A program made the position numbers and the translations under genes. A stretch of DNA of 64,000 nt from Chitinophaga filiformis (GTDB lineage Bacteria > Bacteroidota > Bacteroidia > Chitinophagales > Chitinophagaceae): NCBI RefSeq assembly GCF_023100805.1, contig NZ_CP095855.1:4567001-4631000 (forward strand), in the 5' to 3' direction. The notes beneath the pieces are model-generated. The model ran no database searches. It was not told the DNA's origin and worked only from the letters and a program-made list of their open reading frames with translations. Shown here one piece after another: positions 34,499 through 43,704 of this stretch (position 1 is its first letter; each line of letters starts with the position of its first letter).

Positions 34499-36781
34499 AT
34501 GCAATTGGGACTTAAGCATTATCCTGTGCTGGCTGCTTCACTGTTATTAGCGGGCATGCAGGTAAAGGGACAAGAGAAAAAAACAGCTTTCACCGCGGCA
34601 AAAGATTTTAAACCGGCAGAATATGTAGATCCCTACATTGGTTCGGGTGGCCATGGTCACGTGTTCGTAGGTGCAAGCGTGCCATTTGGCGCGGTACAGG
34701 TTGGGCCTACCAATATAGTAAAAGGGTGGGACTGGTGTTCCGGGTATCATTATTCGGACAGTGTTGTGATCGGTTTTCCGCAGACGCATCTTAGCGGTAC
34801 CGGTATCGGCGATCTGGGAGATGTACTGATCATGCCATACACTGGTAAGATCAGGACAAACCACGGCAGCCAGGAGAACCCGACCAGTGGATATGGTTCT
34901 CACTACACGCATGCGCACGAAACGGCTAAACCGGGGTACTATTCTGTACAACTGGAAGATTATAATATCAAAGTGGAACTCACCGCTTCCGAAAGGGTGG
35001 GTTTTCACAAATACACTTTCCCGCAGGGAGAAGAAGGTCATATCATTGTTGACCTGAAGGAAGGCATCGGCTGGGACGCCCCGGTGGAAACCTTTATTCA
35101 GAAGAAAGACGACTATACCCTGGTAGGTTACCGTTTGTCAAAAGGCTGGGCGGAAGATCAGCGTCTCTGGTTTGCTATCCGCAGCAGCGTGCCGCTGAAA
35201 GATTTCCAGGTGTTTAATGGCGATGAGAAACTGGCCGGTACCGAGGGCAAAGGCAAAAATATCAAGGGGGTGATTTCATTTGAAAAGGCTCCCGCACAGG
35301 CCATGCTGAAAGTGGGCATTTCCCCTGTCAGCAGTGAGAATGCCCTGGCAAATATCAATAGTGAGATCCCCTCCTGGGATTTTGCAGGCACCGTGAAGAC
35401 TGCCACGGCAAAATGGAATAAGGAACTCTCCAAGATCCGGTTGGAAACCGCTGATGTTACTAACAGGAGCATCTTTTATACAGCGTTGTATCACACCATG
35501 ATAGGACCTGCACTGTTCAACGATCATAACCGCGCCTACCGTGGCACTGACAAGAAAGTGTACAGCAATCCGGGTTTTGACAACTATACCGTTTTCTCTC
35601 TCTGGGATATTTACCGCTCCTGTGCGCCTTTATATACACTGACGCAGCCGGAAAGGGTGAACAGTTTTGTAAACTCAATGCTGACTATTTACAAACAGCA
35701 GGGTAAATTACCTATCTGGCCACTGATGGGTAGCGAAACAAATTGTATGGTGGGCTATCATGCTGTGCCGGTAATTGCAGACGCATACCTGAAAGGATTC
35801 AAAGGTTTTGATATCAATGCTGCCTTTGAAGCTATGAAAGCATCGTCCATGAGAGATGACCTGGGTATGAAAGATATCAAGGCGAAGGGTTACATTCCGG
35901 CTGATAAAGAATACGAATCCGTATCTAAAGCCATGGAGTATGCAATAGACGACTGGTGCATTGCTGCCGTAGCAAAGAAACTGGGCCGTACGGCTGATTT
36001 TGAATACTATTCAAAAAGAGCCGGCTATTATAAGAACTATTTTGACAGCAGCATCAGGTTCGTTCGCCCGAGAATGGATGATGGCAGCTTTAAAACACCA
36101 TACGATCCTTTCAATTCCATCCACGAGAAAGGTGATTTCACGGAAGGTAACGGTTGGCAGTATACCTGGCTGGTACCGCAGGATGTAGAAGGTTTGATCA
36201 GCCTGATGGGCGGTGATGACGCCTTTACCAAAAAGCTGGACAGCCTGTTCATTGCGAAAGGTGATATGGGCGCCCAGGCCTCCAACGATATTTCCGGCCT
36301 GATAGGGATGTATGCACATGGTAATGAACCAAGCCACCACGTAACCTATATGTATGCTTATTCCGGCAATCAGTGGAAGACGGCTGAAAAGGTAAGAAAG
36401 GTGATGAAGGATTTCTATACCAAGAGCCCTGAAGGGTTGGCTGGTAACGAAGATGTTGGCGCCATGTCATCCTGGTACGTATTCTCTTCCCTGGGCTTCT
36501 ATCCTGTAAATCCGGCCAAAGGTATTTACGTATTCGGTAGCCCGCTGTTCGAGAAGGCAAGCCTGAAACTGCAGGGTGGTAAAACATTCACAGTAGAAGC
36601 AATCAACAACAGCGCTGAGAATATCTACATCCAGCAGGTAACGCTGAATGGCAAACCTTATAATAACAGCTTTATCCGTCACGCAGACCTTCTGAAAGGA
36701 GGTGTGCTGAAGATCACTATGGGCAACAAGCCTTCCGATTTCGGAAAACTGGCGGCTAATCGCCCGGATTCAAAGTATTGA
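34499..36781 (+). CDS. GH92-family glycosidase (alpha-mannosidase-like)
   Basis: 760 residues. A signal peptide (1-24) precedes the family pattern: YVDPYIGSGGHGHVFVGASVPFG, VGPTNIVKGWDWCSGYHYSD, GFPQTHLSGTGIGDLGDVLI, and in the C-terminal half TVFSLWDIYRS, GNEPSHHVTYMY (about 607-618) and GNEDVGAMSSWYV (about 645-657), the calcium- and substrate-binding and catalytic segments. GH92 enzymes are exo-acting calcium-dependent alpha-mannosidases acting on alpha-1,2/1,3/1,4/1,6 linkages; the particular linkage is not readable. No mannan SusC/D genes adjoin it. A terminator follows. Confidence 0.94.
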   Translation: MQLGLKHYPVLAASLLLAGMQVKGQEKKTAFTAAKDFKPAEYVDPYIGSGGHGHVFVGASVPFGAVQVGPTNIVKGWDWCSGYHYSDSVVIGFPQTHLSGTGIGDLGDVLIMPYTGKIRTNHGSQENPTSGYGSHYTHAHETAKPGYYSVQLEDYNIKVELTASERVGFHKYTFPQGEEGHIIVDLKEGIGWDAPVETFIQKKDDYTLVGYRLSKGWAEDQRLWFAIRSSVPLKDFQVFNGDEKLAGTEGKGKNIKGVISFEKAPAQAMLKVGISPVSSENALANINSEIPSWDFAGTVKTATAKWNKELSKIRLETADVTNRSIFYTALYHTMIGPALFNDHNRAYRGTDKKVYSNPGFDNYTVFSLWDIYRSCAPLYTLTQPERVNSFVNSMLTIYKQQGKLPIWPLMGSETNCMVGYHAVPVIADAYLKGFKGFDINAAFEAMKASSMRDDLGMKDIKAKGYIPADKEYESVSKAMEYAIDDWCIAAVAKKLGRTADFEYYSKRAGYYKNYFDSSIRFVRPRMDDGSFKTPYDPFNSIHEKGDFTEGNGWQYTWLVPQDVEGLISLMGGDDAFTKKLDSLFIAKGDMGAQASNDISGLIGMYAHGNEPSHHVTYMYAYSGNQWKTAEKVRKVMKDFYTKSPEGLAGNEDVGAMSSWYVFSSLGFYPVNPAKGIYVFGSPLFEKASLKLQGGKTFTVEAINNSAENIYIQQVTLNGKPYNNSFIRHADLLKGGVLKITMGNKPSDFGKLAANRPDSKY

Positions 36782-36803
36782 TCATATATAGATATGGGTT
36801 CAA

Positions 36804-36839
36804 TGGCTGCCCTGCATTTAGCAGAGCAGCCACTTTTCT
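36804..36839 (+). terminator. Intrinsic terminator of the GH92 gene
   Basis: TGGCTGC (36804) pairs with GCAGCCA (36826) with an inner CTGC/GCAG pairing; followed by CTTTTCTTT. Confidence 0.85.
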
Positions 36840-37065
36840 TTATATTATAGCCTGTTTTCAGATGGCTGGTTAATTTACCTGCTGCGCCTCCCTTTCCTGC
36901 GCAATCGTTTACTTTTCCCGCTCATAACAATTTGTTAGCAAATGCGTTAACTGGCAATTAACAGTTTTAATGACCAGATGTACGTAGCTTCATGCAATAG
37001 ATTGCAGTGAATGTACCTGCATGATCCACGTGCGGAGCCATCTACCATAAAATGAACAGTTTATA

Positions 37066-38229
37066 ATGATGAGTGAAAATCACGAACACATTTACCAGTT
37101 ATTGCTGAAAAAGCGGAATGGTACTATCAATGAATCTGACGATCAGTATGTTTCAGCGTTAATTAACGGTCATGAGGATGTTGAATTGATGTGGAGGGCC
37201 CTGAAACATAGTTTTTCATTACCTGGTGAGGAGAAATTCTGGCAGCAGATAGACGTAGCTAACGCCTGGAGTACGGTCAGAAGCGAATTATCTGTTAAAA
37301 ATACAGGCGTCCACAGTATCAGGAAATGGCTGTTTGCGGCTGCAGTGCTGATGGTAGCTATGATCGGCATCAGTCTGATATGGAGGAACATGCACCGCAA
37401 TACGGAGCAAAAGTCGCCGGTTGCTGTGGCAAGTCCTGCTCCGGCCAGGGGCCAGCAGTTGCAGTTACAGCTGGCGGGAGGAGAGACCATTGCCTTGCCC
37501 TATAACCAGGCAAAACAGGACATCAAAGCGGGGGATGTGCAGCTCAGCGCCGGGGCTAAAAAATTACAATTTACCGGAGGTACTGCCATGGGCAACGGCT
37601 TTAATACCCTGACCGTACCGCCCAAAATGGACTATAAACTGTTGCTGGCCGATGGTACGGAAGTATGGCTGAATGCCACTTCCAAATTACGTTTCCCGTT
37701 TAATTTTTCCGGCGACAAGAGAGAAGTGTACCTGGACGGTGAAGCCTTTTTCCAGGTAACTAAAAACGATTCCAAACCATTTATTGTACATACCGAACAG
37801 ACAGATATAGAAGTACTCGGCACATCCTTTAACGTCAATGCTTACAATGACGATATTACCAGGACTTCCCTGGTGAGCGGCGCCATAGTAGCCAGGGCAG
37901 ATGGAAAAGAGGTGCGCCTGCGTCCGGGGCAGGAGGCTGTTTACAAAGCAGACCAGGGTTATAATGTACACGCATTTGATGAGAGCGAGGTACTGGCCTG
38001 GATGAAAGGAGTATATGTATTTCACAATACCTCCCTGCTGGAGATAGCCGAAGTGCTGGAACGCTGGTATGGCGTAAAAGTTGTCTTTGACAACAAGGCC
38101 CTGGCCGGCAAAAAGTTTACCGGTGGCCTGGAGAAGCTCCAACGCCTGGATTATTTCCTGGAAACATTGGAGCTGATCGGCGACGTTCATTACAGCTATG
38201 ACGAAAAAGGCGCCATACATCTGAAGTAA
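37066..38229 (+). CDS. FecR-family anti-sigma protein (orphan)
   Basis: 387 residues. A short cytoplasmic N-terminal domain (1-85) for sigma-factor binding, one membrane helix (87-106: KWLFAAAVLMVAMIGISLIW), a periplasmic FecR domain (about 185-280: LLADGTEVWLNATSKLRFP, VYLDGEAFFQV, VLGTSFNVNAY, RLRPGQEAVY) and a C-terminal DUF4974 domain (about 310-385: VYVFHNTSLLEIAEVLERWYG). FecR proteins receive a signal from a TonB transporter and control an ECF sigma factor. Here neither the sigma factor nor a SusC gene is adjacent, which is unusual. The ATG at 37066 is followed directly by a second ATG. Confidence 0.93.
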   Translation: MMSENHEHIYQLLLKKRNGTINESDDQYVSALINGHEDVELMWRALKHSFSLPGEEKFWQQIDVANAWSTVRSELSVKNTGVHSIRKWLFAAAVLMVAMIGISLIWRNMHRNTEQKSPVAVASPAPARGQQLQLQLAGGETIALPYNQAKQDIKAGDVQLSAGAKKLQFTGGTAMGNGFNTLTVPPKMDYKLLLADGTEVWLNATSKLRFPFNFSGDKREVYLDGEAFFQVTKNDSKPFIVHTEQTDIEVLGTSFNVNAYNDDITRTSLVSGAIVARADGKEVRLRPGQEAVYKADQGYNVHAFDESEVLAWMKGVYVFHNTSLLEIAEVLERWYGVKVVFDNKALAGKKFTGGLEKLQRLDYFLETLELIGDVHYSYDEKGAIHLK

Positions 38230-38300
38230 GACACAGGCAGGCCTGACGGTATAGCTCCCACCCGGGGAAAAACTCAGCGCCTGACGGGGTTTACCGCACC

Positions 38301-38966
38301 TTATGATAATACCTTGTACTGTTGCGTAAGGTGTTTTATCGCATATTTTATCAGTGAATTGTGCCCGGTAAGGTTTAGTTTTTTGGAGATATTGTGACGG
38401 TGATTTTCGACGGTTTTAATACTGATATTAAGTGTCTGCGCAATCTCTTTAGTGCTCATACCTTCTGCGATCATCTGCATTACCCGGAATTCCGTTTTGC
38501 TTAGTTTGTGATGGACCTCAGGAGGAATAACGGGCATAGAAACGATGGTAGTGTGCTTTTTTTCTCTCTGCTGCACATTAAAAATAGTAAAACGGGTAAG
38601 CCTCGACTTAATGCTAAGCAACAGTTCCTTACTCTTAAAAGGCTTTGACAGAAAGTCGTCCGCACCGAGGTTCATGCCCATACGCATATCTTCCGTTCCC
38701 TCTTTCCCACTAATGAAGATCAGCGGAATATGTTGCAGGGATGAATCATTCCGCAGCTCCATAAGGAAGTGGTACCCGCTTCCGCCGCGTAGCCGCACAC
38801 CGCATACAACAAGATCCGGTTTATACTGCCGGCAGATATAAATGCCCTCTTCCGGCGTAGTGGAAGTATAGACGTCATAATGATGCAGGGTTAATAACTG
38901 CTGGATCTTCTTTATTAAAGCAGCATCTTCTTCAATAACCAGTATTCTGTAAATTGGCTCTTTCAT
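38301..38966 (-). CDS. LuxR/NarL-type response regulator lacking the phosphoacceptor Asp
   Basis: 221 residues: receiver domain 1-120 and LuxR-type helix-turn-helix at about 155-215 (LSKTEFRVMQMIAEGMSTKE, IKTVENHRHNISKKL). In the receiver the acidic pocket reads EED (12-14) and the Ser and Lys positions are kept (FISGKEG, FLSKPF), but the phosphorylated Asp is Gly56 (DLVVCGVRL). It should not be phosphorylated in the normal way and may be constitutively active, ligand-controlled or heterodimeric. A 43-codon ORF ends 6 bp upstream of its ATG. Confidence 0.9.
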   Translation of the reverse strand: MKEPIYRILVIEEDAALIKKIQQLLTLHHYDVYTSTTPEEGIYICRQYKPDLVVCGVRLRGGSGYHFLMELRNDSSLQHIPLIFISGKEGTEDMRMGMNLGADDFLSKPFKSKELLLSIKSRLTRFTIFNVQQREKKHTTIVSMPVIPPEVHHKLSKTEFRVMQMIAEGMSTKEIAQTLNISIKTVENHRHNISKKLNLTGHNSLIKYAIKHLTQQYKVLS

Positions 38967-38972
38967 TGGCTC

Positions 38973-39104
38973 TTAGTTTGAGGTAGTATATTCGTCTCCG
39001 TTAGTGCTTTCTTTGTTACACCCGTAAGCCGGACATTCGGCATATTTTTCATTAAACGTATAACCACCGCAGAAATTGGCAGTAGGCAAAGAATATATCC
39101 GCAT
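38973..39104 (-). CDS. Candidate 43-residue Cys-containing small protein
   Basis: An ATG (39102-39104) to TAA (38973-38975) frame encodes MRIYSLPTANFCGGYTFNEK and then a segment with CPAYGC and a Ser/Thr/Asn/Glu-rich tail; Cys at 12, 24 and 29. The stop lies 6 bp before the ATG of the pseudo-receiver regulator, a spacing typical of translational coupling. The frame also stays open upstream to a TTG at about 39135. No family is recognised; it could be a regulator-associated peptide, a zinc-binding micro-protein or chance. The remaining 39105-39784 region shows no other gene. Confidence 0.4.
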   Translation of the reverse strand: MRIYSLPTANFCGGYTFNEKYAECPAYGCNKESTNGDEYTTSN

Positions 39105-39663
39105 AGTTATAGGTCGCGTATCAAATTTCGTGTTCAAATAAGTCTATTTAGTGTTCGATGAACAATTCACACCCGTAGTGCCAGCAGCAATGTAACCCGG
39201 ACAATACAGGATTTACTTTTAATGAGGTTTTCCAGAGAAGAATGGTGGGTAAAAGGTTAAAGCAGCGAGCTGGGCGTAAATATGCGTCAAATAACGGGGC
39301 CTTTTAACGTCTAGTCCGCTGTGCTTCTCGAAAATAAGTGTTAGCACCTAGAAATATGTGTGTCCTTACTCATTTTCCATATAAGCTCCTGAAATTTACG
39401 AAATCGGCAGCAACAATTGTACATCTTTACATGAGAAATGCATAAATCATTTAGCACTAAGTGTATTTGAAGTAAAAATTAATATCAATAAGGTCTAAAA
39501 GTTATATGTTTAATCGACATATCTGACAATATTAAACTGCCATATCCATATCCATAATAAAGCCAAATGGTTTCGCTAGCCTGATATGCTGATTATGAGA
39601 TTGTATACCGGGCAAATGCGAAAGATTTTTAAACACAGGTTTTCATAGGATAGATAACTAAAT

Positions 39664-39695
39664 TGCCGCTCATTCCTGGGCGGCATCTTTATTTT
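39664..39695 (+). terminator. Hairpin with T-rich tail in the long gap before the SGNH gene
   Basis: TGCCGC (39664) pairs with GCGGCA (39680), then TCTTTATTTT. No plus-strand gene lies upstream within 1.4 kb, so it may mark the end of an unseen transcript or be a leader hairpin. The 818-bp gap around it holds no other recognised plus-strand feature. Confidence 0.45.
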
Positions 39696-39784
39696 GTTCC
39701 CATAATTCATTAGCTTTATTCTTTACAGGTTTCACCATTTTGCGTGGTATAACCGCAACGTGCATACTTAACTATCAAAATTCC

Positions 39785-40558
39785 ATGGAACAACAACCTA
39801 ATTCAAACCGGAGAAATTTCATCCGGAACGTATCACTGGGCAGTCTGGCCGCCCTCAGCCTTCCAAATATTGCATCAGCAGCTACAAAAGAAATGAAAGC
39901 CCATGCTAAGAAAGTAACATTGAAAAAGGATGCAGTCATCCTCTTTCAGGGAGACTCTATTACCGATGCCGGCCGCAAAAGGGATCAGAGTGAACCCAAC
40001 AACACCGGCGCCCTGGGCAATGGATATGCCTACCTTGCCGCAGCAGCGCTACTGAAAGAGTTCCCTGAGAAGAACCTGAAGATCTACAACAAGGGGATCA
40101 GCGGTAACAAAGTATACCAGCTGGCTGAAAGATGGGATACGGATTGTCTGCAGATAAAACCCGACGTGCTGAGCATCCTGATCGGTGTAAATGATTACTG
40201 GCACACGCTGAACGGCAACTATAATGGAACGATCAAGACCTACCGTGAGGACTTCACCAAGCTACTGGAGCGTACCAAGCAGGAACTGCCTGACGTACAG
40301 CTGATCATCGGCGAACCTTTTGCGGTAAAAGGTGTGAAAGCAGTGGATGACAAATGGTTCCCGGCCTTCGATGAATATCGTGCGGCTGCCCGTGAAATTG
40401 CCACAAAATTCAATGCTGCCTTTATTCCCTACCAGGCTATTTATGATAAAGCCCAACAGTCTGCGCCCGGTTCCTATTGGACTGGGGACGGGGTACATCC
40501 GGCCATAGCCGGGGCTTCGCTCATGGCTGCTTCCTGGATGGATGTGATCAAAAAATAA
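39785..40558 (+). CDS. Exported SGNH/GDSL-family esterase
   Basis: 257 residues. The N-terminus RRNFIRNVSLGSLAALSLPN is a twin-arginine-like signal. The SGNH blocks are all present: LFQGDSITDAGR (nucleophile Ser), NKGISGNKVYQL (Gly), LIGVNDYW (Asn) and DGVHPAIAG (Asp, His). Related proteins act as acetylesterases or lipases on carbohydrates or lipids. The start at 39785 follows the Tat signal; the in-frame upstream region has no such character. A bidirectional terminator separates it from the convergent RND operon. Confidence 0.9.
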   Translation: MEQQPNSNRRNFIRNVSLGSLAALSLPNIASAATKEMKAHAKKVTLKKDAVILFQGDSITDAGRKRDQSEPNNTGALGNGYAYLAAAALLKEFPEKNLKIYNKGISGNKVYQLAERWDTDCLQIKPDVLSILIGVNDYWHTLNGNYNGTIKTYREDFTKLLERTKQELPDVQLIIGEPFAVKGVKAVDDKWFPAFDEYRAAAREIATKFNAAFIPYQAIYDKAQQSAPGSYWTGDGVHPAIAGASLMAASWMDVIKK

Positions 40559-40578
40559 TGCTTGTTATATACTATAAA

Positions 40579-40609
40579 AAGCCGCGGAGGTCATCCGCGG
40601 CTTTTTTTA
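40579..40609. terminator. Bidirectional intrinsic terminator
   Basis: AAGCCGCGGA and TCCGCGGCTT form a perfect 10-bp stem with a 5-base loop; T-run on the plus strand and TTTTT on the minus strand. It separates the convergent SGNH and RND genes. Confidence 0.93.
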
Positions 40610-40617
40610 TTAGTGCG

Positions 40618-43600
40618 TTATTGCACCTCCACTTTTGGAGGGATCAGTTTATAGATAATCGGCGTCACGATCCTCGACAGCAGCGTAGAGCTGACCAGGC
40701 CACCGATGAGTACTATTGCCAACGGCGCTATCAGGGGATTGGTGGATATGGCAATAGGGATCAAACCTCCGATAGCAGTCAGCGAAGTTAGTACGATGGG
40801 CAGGAATCGTATTTCCCCGGCCTCCCGGATCGCTTCATCGAGCGTCTTTCCCTGCTCTCTCAGCTGATTGGTGAAATCTACCAGGAGAATGGTGTTCTTC
40901 ACTTCAATTCCCGCCAGGGCTATCATACCAATGATGGCAACAAACGAGAGGGAGTTGCCGGTCAGCCACAGGCCAACGGCAGCGCCCACCACGCCCAGTG
41001 GTATTACTGACAATACGATCAGCGTACTTTTGAAGGTCTTGAATTCCAGCACCAGCACTGCCACGAACAGGAACATGGTCACGATGATAACGCTCATGAA
41101 GCCGCCGAAAGAGTCCTGTCTTGCTTCTACCTCACCGCCCATTTCATAGCTGTAACCGGTGGGCAGCGGAAAGGCATTCATTTTCTCAATAGTACTGTTG
41201 ATCACCCGGTCGGCCAGGAAGCCTTCCCGGACAGAGGCGGTCACCGACACTACGCGTCTTTTCTCCTGGTGGTTGATGCGCAGGGGAGAAGCCTCCATCC
41301 GGAGACTGGCCACCTGCGAGAGTGGATAAGGCTTATCGTCCTGGTTATTTACGTACAGGTTGTTGAAGACATCCATGGTAGGACGGCCGTCTTTATTGCG
41401 TGTCAGCAGGACATCATAGTCGTTGTCGTTCTTATCCGCATAGTGGCCCAGGTTCAAACCAGCTACTGCCAGTCTCACCGTTCTGTCTATATTAATACTT
41501 GGAATGCCCAGCAGCTGTGCTTTTTCCTTATCGATGTCCACCCTGATGTCTGTTTTAAGCAGCTTCACCGGATTGTTCACGTAAATAGCTCCTGGCACCT
41601 TCTGCAGCATTACCTCTACCCGTGCAGCGAGGCTACGAAGGGTATCAAGATTGTCGCCGAAAAGGCGCACTTCCACCGGCGCCGGCGCTGGTGGTCCCTG
41701 CTCGAAGTTGACCACCTCCACTTTAGCCCCCGGGTACGGCGTCCACTGCCTGCGCAGCTTTTCGATCAGCTGCAGTTTTTCATAAGGCGAAGTATGATTG
41801 TCCAGCTGGATGAATATCTCGGCAAAGTCGCTCCTCTCATTTTCCTGTATGACATTGTAATAGATACGGGGATTACCTTTCCCTACATTGGTAGCAAAGT
41901 AATTGATGGCCCTTTCTTTTTTCAGTGACTGTTCTACCTGTCGCGCAATGCTCTTGGTGTAAGCAAGACTTGACTGCGGGGGTGTGGTAATATTCACCAG
42001 GAACTGTGGCTTTTCTGATGCCGGGAAAAGGCTGAAACCCACTACCTGGAACAATACGATTGAACCACTGAAGATGATCACGGTAATGATGATGGAAAGC
42101 ACCGGTCTTTTCAATGCTTTATCCAGTACGCGGGAATAGCTGCCATGGATCAGTCTTTTCAGTGCGCGCATGAAGATGTTCCCCTCCGGGTTCCCCGCAT
42201 GCTCGGGCAGCAATTTGCTGGCCAGGAAAGGGATGATTGTCAGCGAGACAAACATGGAAGCAAACACGCTCAGAATAACGGCCATTGGAAGTCCGCGGAT
42301 AAAGTCACCGGCGCCTTCAGGCAGGAATACCAGTGGCATGAATGCGATGACCAGTGCGGCAGTGCAGCCCACCACTGCAAGCCCGATCTGTTTGGTGGCT
42401 TTGAGTGTGGCCTCCATTCTCGAGTGTCCTTCCAGTATCCAGCGCTCGATATTCTCTATCACCACAATGCTGTCGTCTACCAGTAAGCCCAGTGCTACTA
42501 CCAGTCCTACGATGCTCAGCTGGTTAAGGTTATACCCAAATACATTTAACAGCACTATCCCGATAGCCAGCGATAAAGGGATGGAGATCATTACGATCAA
42601 TGCGGGACGGAATCCCAGCGGAAGCAGGGTAACAGCCACGAGTAGTATCGCGATGATGAAGTCTTTTCCCAGGCCGCCCAGACGCCTGTTCACATTGTCT
42701 GCCTGGTCAAAATGCTGGACCATGTCGATGTTTGAAGGCAGGGTTTTCTTAAACTGGTTCAGTACCGGCAGATAAAGTTCCTTGGTTTTGCTGATGTTTT
42801 CACCTTCTTTCTGTGCTGCCACTACAAAGGCGCATCTGCGTCCGTTCAGCCTTGTTTCATATTGTTCATCAGCCAGACCATAATAGATAACAGCAACATC
42901 TTTAAGAAAGATATTCTTTCCTTTGCTGTTGAAAACCACTGTGTTTTTTATTTCGTCCAGCTGCTGATAGCTGCCGCTGCTCTTGATGTTATAACTGCGG
43001 TTACCGGCTTCAATGCTACCGCCAGGGATATTGCTCATTTCGTTCTGAACGCTGGAGATGACCTTATTCACCGGTAAACCCATCTGGGCGATCTTTTCAA
43101 GGTTTAACTCAATTCTCACCTGCCTGTCAGGGATACCGTGAATCTCCACATTTTTGAGGGCCTTGATGGTTTCCAGGTCATCCTGTAACTTCTCGGCATA
43201 ATACTGCAATTTGTCTTTTGATGCCGTTTCGGAGACCAGTGCTATCTGCATGATATTCACATCACTGGGCTGCTGCCGCAGCACGTCGATGTTGATATTC
43301 TCCGGCAATTCGTCCCGTTTACCATTTACAACACGCAGCACTTCCTGGTATTTATCGTCCACGTTGCTGTGGTATTTGTATTCAACCCGTATCACGGCCA
43401 GGCCGTCTCCGATGCTGGTCCTCACGCGTTTGATATTTTCCTGTGAAGACAATTCTTTTTCCAATGGGTCCACCACGAGGTCTTCCATGTCTTTCGGGCT
43501 GGTACCCGGATATACGACAACTACATTAAAGAAGGGCGATTTAACCTCGGGATCTTCAGACCGGGGCATTGTGAGGATGGTAGTAATACCGAGTACGATG

Positions 43601-43662
43601 ATCATAATAAAGATCACCAACGTAAATTGATAGTTCTTTACCGCGTATGAAGAGATTTTCAT
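40618..43662 (-). CDS. RND efflux transporter permease
   Basis: 1014 residues, a full inner-membrane RND permease of the AcrB/HAE1 superfamily, with 12 membrane helices in two halves and two large periplasmic loops. Landmarks are FTLVIFIMIIVLGI in helix 1, VVDPLEKELSSQ, and the proton-relay helix ALGLLVDDSIVVIENIER. It is the third gene of a tolC-adaptor-permease operon transcribed from 46149, with the TetR gene further upstream. The substrate cannot be predicted; it could export drugs, bile-like compounds or metals, though no heavy-metal-specific motif is visible. Confidence 0.93.
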   Translation of the reverse strand: MKISSYAVKNYQFTLVIFIMIIVLGITTILTMPRSEDPEVKSPFFNVVVVYPGTSPKDMEDLVVDPLEKELSSQENIKRVRTSIGDGLAVIRVEYKYHSNVDDKYQEVLRVVNGKRDELPENINIDVLRQQPSDVNIMQIALVSETASKDKLQYYAEKLQDDLETIKALKNVEIHGIPDRQVRIELNLEKIAQMGLPVNKVISSVQNEMSNIPGGSIEAGNRSYNIKSSGSYQQLDEIKNTVVFNSKGKNIFLKDVAVIYYGLADEQYETRLNGRRCAFVVAAQKEGENISKTKELYLPVLNQFKKTLPSNIDMVQHFDQADNVNRRLGGLGKDFIIAILLVAVTLLPLGFRPALIVMISIPLSLAIGIVLLNVFGYNLNQLSIVGLVVALGLLVDDSIVVIENIERWILEGHSRMEATLKATKQIGLAVVGCTAALVIAFMPLVFLPEGAGDFIRGLPMAVILSVFASMFVSLTIIPFLASKLLPEHAGNPEGNIFMRALKRLIHGSYSRVLDKALKRPVLSIIITVIIFSGSIVLFQVVGFSLFPASEKPQFLVNITTPPQSSLAYTKSIARQVEQSLKKERAINYFATNVGKGNPRIYYNVIQENERSDFAEIFIQLDNHTSPYEKLQLIEKLRRQWTPYPGAKVEVVNFEQGPPAPAPVEVRLFGDNLDTLRSLAARVEVMLQKVPGAIYVNNPVKLLKTDIRVDIDKEKAQLLGIPSINIDRTVRLAVAGLNLGHYADKNDNDYDVLLTRNKDGRPTMDVFNNLYVNNQDDKPYPLSQVASLRMEASPLRINHQEKRRVVSVTASVREGFLADRVINSTIEKMNAFPLPTGYSYEMGGEVEARQDSFGGFMSVIIVTMFLFVAVLVLEFKTFKSTLIVLSVIPLGVVGAAVGLWLTGNSLSFVAIIGMIALAGIEVKNTILLVDFTNQLREQGKTLDEAIREAGEIRFLPIVLTSLTAIGGLIPIAISTNPLIAPLAIVLIGGLVSSTLLSRIVTPIIYKLIPPKVEVQ

Positions 43663-43704
43663 GATTCGTTGATTTATTAGAGGAGTTCCCGTCGCTATGC
43701 GGTA

